Below are positions 27,444-36,135 of a stretch of DNA of 64,000 nt, piece by piece. The DNA comes from Anaerolineaceae bacterium (GTDB lineage: Bacteria; Chloroflexota; Anaerolineae; Anaerolineales; Anaerolineaceae), in the NCBI GenBank assembly GCA_002702705.1, contig PABH01000042.1, positions 1-64,000 of the forward strand, given 5' to 3'. The notes beneath the pieces are model-generated. The model was not told the DNA's origin and searched no databases. It saw only the letters and a list, made by a program, of their open reading frames with translations. The number at the start of each line of letters is the position of its first letter. Positions within the stretch are counted from its first letter, which is position 1. Both the position numbers and the translations under genes were made by a program.

Positions 27444-28418
27444 ATGAAAAGGTTCAGGTTTTTGTTAAGCGCTTTTGTTGTTGTAACAATAACAAGTGGT
27501 TTGCTGCTAACAATCGTTTCCAATGGTATTGCACAAAAAGGCTTTCCTGACACGCAAGAAATTATCGCAGGCGCGCAATTATATGATGATTGGACGGTTG
27601 TTAGCGAAGGAGGCGAGATACCAACCGGAGATCATCCCATCTGGTCTCGACAATCTCAAAACACCCAAAGTGGATTGGATACATGGCGCTGCATTACTTG
27701 CCACGGTTGGGATTACCAAGGCAATGAGGGTGCGTTTCGCAGCGGAGCTTATGCTACTGGATTTCCTGGTGTTTTATCTGCTTCTGCAATGGATAATGAA
27801 ACATTGGTAAACACCCTTAATGGAACCAAAGATCCACAACACGATTTCAGTACTTTTTTAACCGATGAAGAATTAAATCAATTGGCAGATTTTCTGCAAT
27901 ACGGATTAATTGACGATAATTTATATATTGATCCTGTTAGCCGAAAAGTTACAGTGGGGGATATCAATAACGGGCAAACAAAATATGAAGAAAGCTGCCT
28001 TTCCTGCCACGGAGAGGATGGGACACAACAACCTTTCCGATATGAAGGGAAACAAATCAGCCTTGGTACATTGGCTGTACAGGACCCCTGGCGGTTTTTA
28101 CACCGTACTCGTTTTGGCACAGCCCGTGCGCCAGAAATGCCCGTTGGTGTTAATCTCGGCTGGTCAGAACTGGATGGTCGAGATGTTTTGATGTACGTAC
28201 AGACCATTTTTCCAACCGGATTTGAAAACCCGGAACAACCTCCAGCTCAAATAGAAGAGGTAGAAAATCAAGGAGGACCGGCACAGAATTGGATCACTGG
28301 TATTTTAACCGCCTTTGGTGCCATGACGGTAAGCCTTGGATTCGCTCTTTTATTAGGTGCCGCATTAATCGGCATTATTTTATTATTGGTTTGGTTTTTA
28401 AGAAACCAAAAATCATAG
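27444..28418 (+). CDS. Membrane-anchored diheme cytochrome c
   Basis: Exported protein of 324 residues: signal peptide 1-31, two c-type heme sites CITCH (near 87) and CLSCH (near 182) in two cytochrome c domains, then a C-terminal membrane helix at about 290-315. SD GAGGAG precedes the ATG. It heads the act operon, before ActA, and is not one of the standard subunits. It may be the electron acceptor of the complex or replace a missing subunit. Candidate Met ligands lie in the distal parts of both domains. Confidence 0.85.
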   Translation: MKRFRFLLSAFVVVTITSGLLLTIVSNGIAQKGFPDTQEIIAGAQLYDDWTVVSEGGEIPTGDHPIWSRQSQNTQSGLDTWRCITCHGWDYQGNEGAFRSGAYATGFPGVLSASAMDNETLVNTLNGTKDPQHDFSTFLTDEELNQLADFLQYGLIDDNLYIDPVSRKVTVGDINNGQTKYEESCLSCHGEDGTQQPFRYEGKQISLGTLAVQDPWRFLHRTRFGTARAPEMPVGVNLGWSELDGRDVLMYVQTIFPTGFENPEQPPAQIEEVENQGGPAQNWITGILTAFGAMTVSLGFALLLGAALIGIILLLVWFLRNQKS

Positions 28419-28444
28419 CCCCATCGATTAATAAGGAGAAACAC

Positions 28445-28984
28445 ATGAAACCAAACGTACCTTGGTGGCAGCGCGGCAGTATCCGTATTTCTATTGTGCT
28501 CGTGCTGCTCATCCTCGTGGGTGGTGCAGGTGTAGGTATTTATTACACTCAGGCACCCCCGGAACAACCAATACCTTTCCCCCATAACTTTCATGTTGGG
28601 ATCGGTGCCGAATGTATGTATTGCCATACTGGCGCTGCCACGGGTCCAAGCGCGGGATTGCCCACCACCAATAAATGCTGGGGATGTCACCAACAACTTG
28701 AACCTCGCAATGAAAACCTGAAACTGGTTGCAAGTTTTGCTGAAAACGAGGAATCAATTCCTTGGGTACCGGTTGCCTTACAACCCGATTTTGTCAAATT
28801 TAATCACCAACCACACATCACTGCAGGTGTAAGTTGTGAAACCTGCCACGGGGATGTGGCTAGCATGACAGTGGCAGAACCACAGCCGCGCCACAACATG
28901 GGTTGGTGCTTGGATTGTCATCAAAAAATGTCAACCCCAGAGGATTTTGTCCGTCTCTCGGATTGTGCGACCTGTCATTATTAA
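28445..28984 (+). CDS. actA: Alternative complex III subunit ActA, pentaheme cytochrome c
   Basis: Protein of 179 residues with an N-terminal membrane helix (about 11-33) and five CXXCH sites: CMYCH, CWGCH, CETCH, CLDCH and CATCH (the last right at the C-terminus). Five hemes match ActA of alternative complex III, which carries electrons out of the quinol-oxidising core. The ATG used has GGAG ten bases upstream. The longer reading frame extending 52 codons upstream lies inside the preceding cytochrome gene and is not used. Confidence 0.9.
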   Translation: MKPNVPWWQRGSIRISIVLVLLILVGGAGVGIYYTQAPPEQPIPFPHNFHVGIGAECMYCHTGAATGPSAGLPTTNKCWGCHQQLEPRNENLKLVASFAENEESIPWVPVALQPDFVKFNHQPHITAGVSCETCHGDVASMTVAEPQPRHNMGWCLDCHQKMSTPEDFVRLSDCATCHY

Positions 28985-29004
28985 GCCAACGGAAAGGAAC
29001 CAGT

Positions 29005-31161
29005 ATGAGCAATAAAATCTCCAGGCGCGATTTTCTAAAAATTTCCGGGATCGGTGTCACCGCCGCAGCCGTTTTAACCGGTTGTGGTCCTGCCTCCCGT
29101 TATGTCGTACGACAATCTTATGTGGATATGCCGGAATATAACCAGACCGGAAAAAGCACCTATTACGCCACGACTTGTCAGGAATGCCCGGCGGGTTGTG
29201 GTTTGATTGTACGTACCCAAGAAGGTCGAGCCATAAAAGTTGAAGGAAACCCTAATCATCCTGTTAATCAAGGAAAAGTATGTTCCAGAGGATTAACAAG
29301 TGTGCAAGGATTATATAACCCAGATCGGATTGGCGGCCCCCTGCAGCGCACCCGTGGTGACCGCAGCAGCCAACCCCTCACCTGGGAAGAAGCCGTTTCA
29401 ACCGTTCAAAACGGTTTATCCAATCCGGAAAAAACCGCCTTTTTATTAGGATTAATGCCGGATCATCTTTTCGATCTGGTTACAGAATTCAGTGAAACCA
29501 CCGGCGCAGCTGCCCCGGTACGCTACAGCGCTCTCGGCACTTTAGAAGGGCGCGCTACCCTGTTAGCCGCCAGCAAAAAAATGTATGGCACGGATCAGTT
29601 CCCTTATTTTGATCTTAGTGCTGCCGATGTCGTTTTTAATTTTGGTGCAGACTACTTAGAAACCTGGCTTTCGCCATTAGCCTATAGCCGTGGTTATCGA
29701 AAAATGCGGAAACAGGAATTTGGCAAACGCGGTTATATTGTTGCCTTTGGGGCAAGACAATCCCTGACCGCTTCTAATGCAGATGAATGGATTCCCGTCA
29801 CACCGGGCAGCGAAGGCCTGGTTGCTTTGGCTATTGGTCAGATAACCGCACGGCTCAAAGGCCAAACAATTCCAGCCTTATTTGCCGGTGTTAATTTACA
29901 GGCAGCAGCAGATGCAGCCGGGATAAGCCTGCAAAAATTACAACAATTAGGTCAATTATTTGCGAATGCTGAAAATTCATTGGCGATTCCAGGTGGTGCA
30001 GCGTTAACCACCTCAGTCGGTTACGAAACCGCTCAAGCTGTGTTGGGATTAAATATTCTGGCAGATAATCTTGGCAAACCGGGCGGTGTATTCCTTGCAC
30101 CAGGCACCACCTCAACTGCCAGTATGGAAGCAGTTAAAACCCTTATTCAACGATGCTTAGATGGTGAAGTAGATACCCTATTCATTCATGGTTGTAACCC
30201 CATCTTTGAACTGCCCGATAAGCTTGGTTTTGAAAAAGCCCTTGAAAAGGTAAAAACCATTATTTCATTTGCTCCTTTTGAAGATGAAACCGCACTAGTA
30301 AGTGATTTTGTTTTCCCGGACCATACCGGTTTAGAGTCCTTTGGTTATCAACGCTTATTAGCTGGCACAGATCGATCCACATATTCTTCGATCCAACCGG
30401 TTGTTCAACCCGTCCATAACACCAAATCCACCGTTGACGTACTCTTAGCAGCCGCAGCAGCGATCCCCGCTTTAAGTGCCAATCTCAACTATACGGACGA
30501 AGTTGATTTTATCCAACAAAAAATTTCCAGCCTGATTCAGGCAGGTGGTTTTTTCACTGCTAGCGAAATGCCCACCTTCTGGAGTAAATGGCTCCAGTTT
30601 GGCGGCTGGTGGAAAAACGCAGCAAATTTTGGTACGCCACGAGACGCAACAAAACTAGACCTGGAACTGAACATGAATACACCGCAAAAAGTAACGGAAG
30701 GAGAAGAATTTCACCTGGTTACTTTTTCAACACAAATGGGTGATGGACGCGGTGCAAACCGCCCCTGGCTTCAAGAAACGCCTGATCCACAAACCACTGT
30801 CACCTGGAATTCATGGATTGAGATGCACCCGGCAACAGCGGAACATCTCGGCATTATGGATGATGATATTGTAGAGATAACGCCTATCGGTGGTACCAAT
30901 ACAATCGAAGCCATAGTTTATTTATACCCAGCTATTCGACCCGATACGGTTGCCATTCCATTTGGACAGGGGCATACTGCTTTGGGACGCTGGGCAGAAG
31001 GCCGCGGTGTAAATCCCGCTAAATTGTGGTCAGAAACGACCAACCAGGCTGGAGAATTAACCATCAGCGACACGTTGGTTACCATCACTCCAACCGGAAG
31101 ACGCCGTCCATTAGCCCGTCAAGAAAGCAGGGTTGGTGTTTATGGCGATGGTGAACATTAA
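29005..31161 (+). CDS. actB1: Alternative complex III subunit ActB1, molybdopterin-oxidoreductase-like
   Basis: Protein of 718 residues. A Tat signal with lipobox (ISRRDFLKISG ... VLTGC) directs export. An N-terminal cluster motif C-x2-C-x3-C (TTCQECPAGCG) with a fourth Cys in KVCSRG would bind 4Fe-4S. A molybdopterin-enzyme-like body follows, with the C-terminal cap near residues 560-680. In alternative complex III this part has lost the molybdenum cofactor. ActB is usually one chain with the ferredoxin part; here that part is the next gene. The ATG at 29005 has SD AAAGGA; a longer frame upstream overlaps actA. Confidence 0.88.
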   Translation: MSNKISRRDFLKISGIGVTAAAVLTGCGPASRYVVRQSYVDMPEYNQTGKSTYYATTCQECPAGCGLIVRTQEGRAIKVEGNPNHPVNQGKVCSRGLTSVQGLYNPDRIGGPLQRTRGDRSSQPLTWEEAVSTVQNGLSNPEKTAFLLGLMPDHLFDLVTEFSETTGAAAPVRYSALGTLEGRATLLAASKKMYGTDQFPYFDLSAADVVFNFGADYLETWLSPLAYSRGYRKMRKQEFGKRGYIVAFGARQSLTASNADEWIPVTPGSEGLVALAIGQITARLKGQTIPALFAGVNLQAAADAAGISLQKLQQLGQLFANAENSLAIPGGAALTTSVGYETAQAVLGLNILADNLGKPGGVFLAPGTTSTASMEAVKTLIQRCLDGEVDTLFIHGCNPIFELPDKLGFEKALEKVKTIISFAPFEDETALVSDFVFPDHTGLESFGYQRLLAGTDRSTYSSIQPVVQPVHNTKSTVDVLLAAAAAIPALSANLNYTDEVDFIQQKISSLIQAGGFFTASEMPTFWSKWLQFGGWWKNAANFGTPRDATKLDLELNMNTPQKVTEGEEFHLVTFSTQMGDGRGANRPWLQETPDPQTTVTWNSWIEMHPATAEHLGIMDDDIVEITPIGGTNTIEAIVYLYPAIRPDTVAIPFGQGHTALGRWAEGRGVNPAKLWSETTNQAGELTISDTLVTITPTGRRRPLARQESRVGVYGDGEH

Positions 31162-31188
31162 AGGTATTAGAAAATAAGGAGAACCATC

Positions 31189-31917
31189 ATGGCTGAATTA
31201 TTAAAAGAACAGGAAGAAACACAAAAATGGGGCATGGTTATCGATATGGATATCTGTTCCGGCTGTCAAGCATGTGTAACTGCTTGTTCTATGGAAAATA
31301 ATGTTCCTTTCGTAGGTGAAGATGAAATGGCATATGGGCGTGGACTCCAGTGGATGCGCATCCGACGCTATTGGGAAGGAGAATATCCCGAAGTAACCCC
31401 AACCCACCAACCCATGTTATGCCAGCAGTGTGGCAGTGCTCCCTGCGAACCCGTTTGCCCAACTTTTGCATCAGTTCATTCACAAGAAGAACAAATTAAC
31501 GTGCAGGTCTATAACCGCTGTATAGGTACCCGCTATTGTGCGAACAACTGTCCATTTTCTGCCCGGGTTTTTAACTGGTTCGATTATGAAACACCGGCTC
31601 CTATGAATTCTTATCTAAACCCGGATGTCTCGGTACGACGCCGCGGCATTATGGAAAAATGTACTTTCTGTGTCCAACGTATCGTTCATGGTCGTCAGCA
31701 AGCAGCCGCAGAGGGACGTGAGGTGGAGGATGGTGACATCGTCCCGGCCTGCGCCCAGGCTTGCCCCACGGATGCAATTGTGTTTGGTGATCTGAGTGAT
31801 CCGGAAAGCAAAGTAAGTAAAATGTCACGCAGTGACCGTGCGTTTAAGGAATTGGAAGAACTCGGCACACAACCGAAAGTAATCTATTTGAAGGGAGGGA
31901 AATCCTATGGCGGCTGA
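31189..31917 (+). CDS. actB2: Alternative complex III subunit ActB2, iron-sulfur protein
   Basis: Ferredoxin-type subunit of 242 residues with Cys clusters of the DmsB/HybA/PsrB kind: CSGCQACVTAC, CQQCGSAPCEPVC, CANNCPF and CTFCVQR, then ACAQACPTDAI. These would hold up to four clusters that pass electrons from the NrfD-like subunit. SD AAGGAG lies nine bases before the ATG. No signal peptide is present, so export with the Tat-dependent ActB1 is likely. The stop overlaps actC by 11 bp. Confidence 0.9.
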   Translation: MAELLKEQEETQKWGMVIDMDICSGCQACVTACSMENNVPFVGEDEMAYGRGLQWMRIRRYWEGEYPEVTPTHQPMLCQQCGSAPCEPVCPTFASVHSQEEQINVQVYNRCIGTRYCANNCPFSARVFNWFDYETPAPMNSYLNPDVSVRRRGIMEKCTFCVQRIVHGRQQAAAEGREVEDGDIVPACAQACPTDAIVFGDLSDPESKVSKMSRSDRAFKELEELGTQPKVIYLKGGKSYGG

Positions 31918-33358
31918 TGCAAAATCACTGCTTAATGGAAGAAAAACGGCTCACGTAGAAACGGAAGCCGAAGAATTAAGAAAAGAACACCTCATGCTCG
32001 ATCCAATGCCCAGAGATGAAATGAACGACATGGTAATGGAAGCGATGACAACCACCACCAAAACCTATTGGGTTTGGGTGATTGGTTTTGGTATCGCGGT
32101 TGCCGTTCTCCTATTTGGCGCTTGGGGTTATATGATTGCAACCGGTATGGGTGTCGCAGGTATCCGCAGACCTATTTATTGGGGTATCTTCATCGTCACC
32201 TTCGTTTTTTGGATCGGTATTTCCCACGCTGGCACCTTTGTATCGGCGATTTTACGAGTCTTCAAAGCTGAATTCCGCCGGCCATTTACGAGAGCGGCTG
32301 AATTAATGACGACCTTTGGTTTAGCAGCTGGTGCGATTTATCCACTTGTCCACCTTGGTCGAGTTTGGGTATTTTACTGGATGATCCCTTACCCGAATGC
32401 CCGCTGGTTGTGGCCAAACTTCCGTTCCGCTTTGGAATGGGACCTGTTGGCAATCACAACCTACCTGCTCAGCAGCACCATTTACCTGTTTTTACCCCTT
32501 ATCCCTGATCTGGCTATGGCCCGGGATCGATCAACAGGTATCCGCCATTTCTTTTACAAAACCTTTGCATTGGGATGGCGCGGCACGGAAGCAGAATGGA
32601 CTCGATTACGTAAAGCGATTGGCATCTTCGCCTTTGCGATCATTCCAGTTATGTTCTCAGTCCATACCATCGTTTCCTGGGATTTTGCTGTCGGGCAAGT
32701 CGCCGGATGGCATTCCACCATTTTCGGCCCTTATTTTATTATCGGTGCGATTTTATCTGGTGTCTCTGCCGTTGTCACCATTTTATACGTTTTACGAAAA
32801 ACTTTAAAAAATATGGATTATTTTATCCGGCTGGAGCATTTTGACGGGCTCGGAAAACTAATTCTCATCTTTTCAATGGCATGGGCTTATTTCTTCTTTA
32901 ACGAATATTTGCTTTCCTGGTATGGTGGCGAAGCTGCTGTGAAGCAGGTTCTCACCCTCCACGCAACCGGACCCACCGCATGGGTGTGGTATTTGATGTT
33001 GATTTGTAATGTGGCAATTCCTTGGTTGTTCCTATGGAATAAAAAGGTACGCCGTACACCATGGTTAATGTTTATCATCACATTGTTGGTTAATGTGGGT
33101 ATGTACGCCGAACGGTATACGATTATCCCCCTTACTTTAGGTCATCAACGTTCACCATTTGATTGGGGCATTTATAACCCCACCATTGTGGAAGTCAGCA
33201 TTGCCTTGGGCACCTTATGTTTGTTCATTTTCCTGTACCTTCTCGCTTCCAGGGCCATACCATTGGTGCCGGTTTGGGAAGTTCAGGAAGGACAAATGGC
33301 CCATTCTATTCGCAAAGTTGGTAAAACGGAAGTTCCATCCGTTACCGAGTTAGAATAA
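31907..33358 (+). CDS. actC: Alternative complex III subunit ActC, NrfD/PsrC-like quinol-binding membrane subunit
   Basis: Integral membrane protein of 483 residues with about ten helices. The NrfD-family pattern is visible: IYWGIFIVTFVFWIGISHAG near 100-120, and later FAFAIIPVMFSVHTIVSWDF. In the complex it binds menaquinol and may couple quinol oxidation to proton movement. Start is an ATG with SD GGAGGG, inside the end of actB2. Confidence 0.9.
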   Translation: MAADAKSLLNGRKTAHVETEAEELRKEHLMLDPMPRDEMNDMVMEAMTTTTKTYWVWVIGFGIAVAVLLFGAWGYMIATGMGVAGIRRPIYWGIFIVTFVFWIGISHAGTFVSAILRVFKAEFRRPFTRAAELMTTFGLAAGAIYPLVHLGRVWVFYWMIPYPNARWLWPNFRSALEWDLLAITTYLLSSTIYLFLPLIPDLAMARDRSTGIRHFFYKTFALGWRGTEAEWTRLRKAIGIFAFAIIPVMFSVHTIVSWDFAVGQVAGWHSTIFGPYFIIGAILSGVSAVVTILYVLRKTLKNMDYFIRLEHFDGLGKLILIFSMAWAYFFFNEYLLSWYGGEAAVKQVLTLHATGPTAWVWYLMLICNVAIPWLFLWNKKVRRTPWLMFIITLLVNVGMYAERYTIIPLTLGHQRSPFDWGIYNPTIVEVSIALGTLCLFIFLYLLASRAIPLVPVWEVQEGQMAHSIRKVGKTEVPSVTELE

Positions 33359-33368
33359 AGGAGGAATC

Positions 33369-33896
33369 ATGGATACAAGCATTCGATTGATCCTCTTTAA
33401 AGAAGATCAAATTAACCAAGCAAGTGATGCAATTGAAACGCTTCACAATCAAGGCATTCACGACAAGGATATTTCCGTTATTTCCGGTGTTCCCTTCACC
33501 GAAAAAATGCTGGGGCGTCCCATGGCATGGACACGGGTTCCGCTAATAGCTATTTCCGGAGCTGTGGTTGGATTTATCATTGCTAGTCTTTTAAACTTCC
33601 TCACACCCAACCTGTATAAAATGTATGTGGGCGGTATGCCTCTAACACCGATTCCTACTTCGATTGTCGTCACTTTTGAACTTACCATGTTAGGTTTATT
33701 AATTGCCACCTTTTTGGGTGTATTTGTGGAAATGATCTCTCCAAGTTATGGTCCCAAAGGTTATCACCCCAAAATCAGTGATGGATATATCGGCATCTTA
33801 TTTAGCTGCCCAGCCCATATTGAAGAAAAAACCTGTTTGGAATTACAGGATTTGGGCGCTGAAATGGTAGACCCGGAGGAGGTAAAACAACCATGA
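33369..33896 (+). CDS. actD: Alternative complex III subunit ActD (DUF3341)
   Basis: Protein of 175 residues with the DUF3341 pattern: a soluble ferredoxin-like start (SIRLILFKEDQINQASDAIE), two membrane helices (about 56-76 and 99-122), and a cytoplasmic C-terminal part (YIGILFSCPAHIEEKT). It stabilises the membrane domain of the complex in characterised examples. It lies ten bases after actC with SD AAAGGAGG and overlaps actE by four bases. Confidence 0.88.
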   Translation: MDTSIRLILFKEDQINQASDAIETLHNQGIHDKDISVISGVPFTEKMLGRPMAWTRVPLIAISGAVVGFIIASLLNFLTPNLYKMYVGGMPLTPIPTSIVVTFELTMLGLLIATFLGVFVEMISPSYGPKGYHPKISDGYIGILFSCPAHIEEKTCLELQDLGAEMVDPEEVKQP

Positions 33897-34408
33897 TCAA
33901 ACGACTCATTATTGTAATGGCCTTACTTGCTGCCCCCTTAGGAATTGGTTTGTTATTTACCTATGACATAATCAAAATTGATTGGATAAGTTTTATGGAA
34001 ATTCAATCCAGTTATCGCCCAATGGAAGACCCCTTACCGTTACCACCTCGTTCAGTACCGGTACAAGGTGTGGCTTATCTTCCTGAATTGGGTGTACCAG
34101 TTAATCCGGTCGCTGCTGAATCGGAATCCCTTACGAGGGGTAAAAAACTATATGATACTTCCTGTGCCTTATGCCATGGCGCTACAGGGGAAGGAAATGG
34201 TGGTTTTTCCAGTTTCCTGACCAAATATCCTCCCGCTAACCTTTTAGATGCGGATCGGAAAAGCTTGAGTGATGGTGCCATTTTTGTGACCATCACCGAA
34301 GGTATACCCGGGAGGATGCCCCACTTACGAGAAAACCTGCCAACACCGGAAATGCGCTGGGATGTCGTAAATTACATCCGCGTTCTCCAACAACAATCCG
34401 GAAATTAA
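33893..34408 (+). CDS. actE: Alternative complex III subunit ActE, monoheme cytochrome c
   Basis: Protein of 171 residues with an N-terminal membrane anchor (4-25) and one c-type heme site CALCHG (about 88-93). The distal Met is probably in GRMPHLRENL. It overlaps actD (ATGA). It is the last gene of the operon; no ActF and no terminal oxidase gene follows before the terminator. Confidence 0.88.
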   Translation: MIKRLIIVMALLAAPLGIGLLFTYDIIKIDWISFMEIQSSYRPMEDPLPLPPRSVPVQGVAYLPELGVPVNPVAAESESLTRGKKLYDTSCALCHGATGEGNGGFSSFLTKYPPANLLDADRKSLSDGAIFVTITEGIPGRMPHLRENLPTPEMRWDVVNYIRVLQQQSGN

Positions 34409-34418
34409 TTCATCAAGT

Positions 34419-34460
34419 TCAAAAATAACCTCTCAATAAACCGAGAGGTTATTTTTCTTT
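34419..34460 (+). terminator. Terminator of the act operon
   Basis: Stem AAAATAACCTCTC/GAGAGGTTATTTT followed by a T-rich tail, starting 12 bases after actE. Confidence 0.85.
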
Positions 34461-34477
34461 AACTTTTTATCAAACCA

Positions 34478-34506
34478 TTGACAAACAAAAAAACTATGGT
34501 TAAATA
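34478..34506 (+). promoter_or_regulatory. Promoter of a short hairpin transcript
   Basis: A perfect TTGACA (34478-34483), 17-bp spacer, and TAAATA (34501-34506). Predicted transcription start is near 34513, at the base of the hairpin that follows. No ORF follows. Confidence 0.6.
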
Positions 34507-34511
34507 TAGTT

Positions 34512-34556
34512 ATAGCGTTGTTGAATGCCCCCCTCATTCAATAGCGCTATTTTTTA
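34512..34556 (+). ncRNA. Candidate small RNA: single hairpin with C-rich loop and T-run
   Basis: An uninterrupted 16-bp stem (34512-34527 with 34535-34550, including two G-U pairs) closes a seven-base loop CCCCCCT and is followed by TTTTTT. It has its own TTGACA promoter at the correct distance and lies after the true act terminator. The C-rich loop is complementary to Shine-Dalgarno-type G-rich sequence, as in several known trans-acting small RNAs. It could instead be a backup terminator; function is inferred. Confidence 0.5.
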
Positions 34557-34576
34557 TTCCATAGAAACCAGATACT

Positions 34577-35275
34577 TTACCAAATTTTAGGAATTAATTT
34601 ATATCGCACTTCTTTTGCATATTCAATATAACCGGGCAAATCCTCCCGTAAAGTCTCATCCTCCCAGCTCGTCCTAACAAAAACTAAAGCTATAAATATT
34701 AAAGCAAGCAACAGTCCCCAAATAGATTTTAAAACCAGTGGGGTCATTAGAATGAATATAACCACACCCAAATAACCAGGATGGCGAACGATACGGTAAG
34801 GGCCCTTATTGATAACCTGATGTCCACGATCCGATTGAATGCGTACTACGCCGGAAAAAAATCGATTGGAATACATCGCCCATTGGGTAAAACCAGAACC
34901 AGCTAGAATCAAAAGAATGGCGGCAACCCACAACCATAATGGGATTTGCGGGGACCAACCATTACGAGCATCAACTGCACAAAAAGAACCAATAAACCAG
35001 GAATTATATGCCATCATAAACGCCAAAAAAATATCCCGTTTTGAGGTTCCTTCTCCAATTTTTGATCGTTCAGCCAACAAATCGCCATGGTTAGGTAACA
35101 AAATCAGAGCATTCAAGATCTGTCCACCCGCAACAATGATCAAAAACACCCAACCGGCAGTCCATTGAAAATTTCCATATATCAACATTAAAATTAACAT
35201 AAGCAAAAGCCAGAAGATCAACTGGCGAGCCCCCCAACGAATTATTCCGCGTTTTAAATCATTTTTTTGCTGCAT
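34577..35275 (-). CDS. Isoprenylcysteine carboxyl methyltransferase-family membrane protein
   Basis: Membrane protein of 232 residues with about six helices. The C-terminal half has the ICMT/PEMT-type SAM-binding motif GPYRIVRHPGYLG and, near the end, EDETLREDLPGYIEYAKEVRYKLIP. In bacteria these enzymes methylate small or lipid substrates; the substrate here is unknown. SD GGAGG lies a few bases before the ATG. Single gene. Confidence 0.82.
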   Translation of the reverse strand: MQQKNDLKRGIIRWGARQLIFWLLLMLILMLIYGNFQWTAGWVFLIIVAGGQILNALILLPNHGDLLAERSKIGEGTSKRDIFLAFMMAYNSWFIGSFCAVDARNGWSPQIPLWLWVAAILLILAGSGFTQWAMYSNRFFSGVVRIQSDRGHQVINKGPYRIVRHPGYLGVVIFILMTPLVLKSIWGLLLALIFIALVFVRTSWEDETLREDLPGYIEYAKEVRYKLIPKIW

Positions 35276-35364
35276 TCATCCCTCCAAAATAACCATCAAA
35301 GTAACAAAAAAATTATTTTTTTAATTGTAGTACAGGAAATATTTTTCTGGTAAAATTTTTCTTC

Positions 35365-35964
35365 ATGAAAACAACAATGCATCTCATTCGACATGGTCAA
35401 ACCGATTGGAATATCAAAGGTCTGTATCAGGGACAGTTAGATATTCCCCTTAATCAAACTGGCATACAACAGGCTAAACAAGCTGCTTTATCGATTTCCG
35501 GAAAAAAATTTGATGCTGTGTATGCCTCAGATTTAAGCAGAACAAAACAGACCGCAGAAATTATCGTCCAGGGGTTAAACCTGTTCGTTCATACCGATTC
35601 CAGGCTGCGGGAAATTTATCATGGTGAATGGGAAGGACAACTTTATCAAGAAATTAAAGCATCCCAACTGGAGAAATTAATTTCCATAAGAACCAATCCT
35701 TTTCATGACAGGCCGCCTGGAGGAGAATCAATTGGGGAAGTTGCGGAGCGAATGATTGATTGTTTGGATGAGATCAATCAAAACCACCCCGATCAAGACA
35801 TTATTATCGTTTCTCACGGGATGGCTATTGCAACCATATTATGTGTGGTTCAGGGACTGCATTTAAATCAGGCGACCACCCTTATTCCCGGCAACAGTAT
35901 CATAAACACCATTCAATGGTGTCCAGAAAAAAGACAATCTTTTCTAAAAATAAACAAAAGATAA
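35365..35964 (+). CDS. Histidine phosphatase family protein (phosphoglycerate mutase-like)
   Basis: Protein of 199 residues. The phosphohistidine motif LIRHGQTDWN is at residues 7-16, with SDLSRTKQTAEI, the E of REIYHGEWEG, and the second catalytic His in IIVSHGMAI. It resembles cofactor-independent-looking small phosphatases such as CobC or GpmB; the substrate cannot be set from sequence. The -10 box TAAAAT ends nine bases before the ATG and no SD is visible, so initiation is probably leaderless. A strong terminator follows. Confidence 0.85.
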   Translation: MKTTMHLIRHGQTDWNIKGLYQGQLDIPLNQTGIQQAKQAALSISGKKFDAVYASDLSRTKQTAEIIVQGLNLFVHTDSRLREIYHGEWEGQLYQEIKASQLEKLISIRTNPFHDRPPGGESIGEVAERMIDCLDEINQNHPDQDIIIVSHGMAIATILCVVQGLHLNQATTLIPGNSIINTIQWCPEKRQSFLKINKR

Positions 35965-35965
35965 C

Positions 35966-35996
35966 AAATCCCCCCATCGATTGATGGGGGGATTTT
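35966..35996. terminator. Bidirectional terminator between phosphatase gene and tRNA-Ser
   Basis: A 13-bp stem AAATCCCCCCATC/GATGGGGGGATTT with a four-base loop. The T-run on the plus side ends the phosphatase gene. On the minus side the hairpin begins three bases after the tRNA CCA end. Confidence 0.85.
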
Positions 35997-36086
35997 TGGC
36001 GGAGAGAGTGGGATTCGAACCCACGGTACCTTTCGGTACACCCACTTTCCAGGCGAGCGCATTAGGCCAGACTATGCTACCTCTCC
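35997..36086 (-). tRNA. tRNA-Ser (anticodon GGA)
   Basis: The reverse complement folds as a type II tRNA with acceptor GGAGAGG/TCTCTCC, a long variable arm (GTGGGTGTACCGAAAGGTACC region), TTCGAATC in the T loop, and anticodon loop CTGGAAA, anticodon GGA. Discriminator G and an encoded CCA end are present (35997-36000). Confidence 0.95.
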
Positions 36087-36135
36087 GTGCGAACGATATT
36101 TTACCACTAGTGATGAACAATGTTAAGGATTTTCA

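Noticed and set aside
28289-28444. N-terminal extension of actA into the preceding cytochrome gene
   Set aside because: Lies in another frame of the cytochrome gene; the ATG at 28445 has an SD and starts just before the membrane helix.
28903-29004. N-terminal extension of actB1
   Set aside because: Overlaps actA in another frame; the Tat signal starts at the ATG at 29005.
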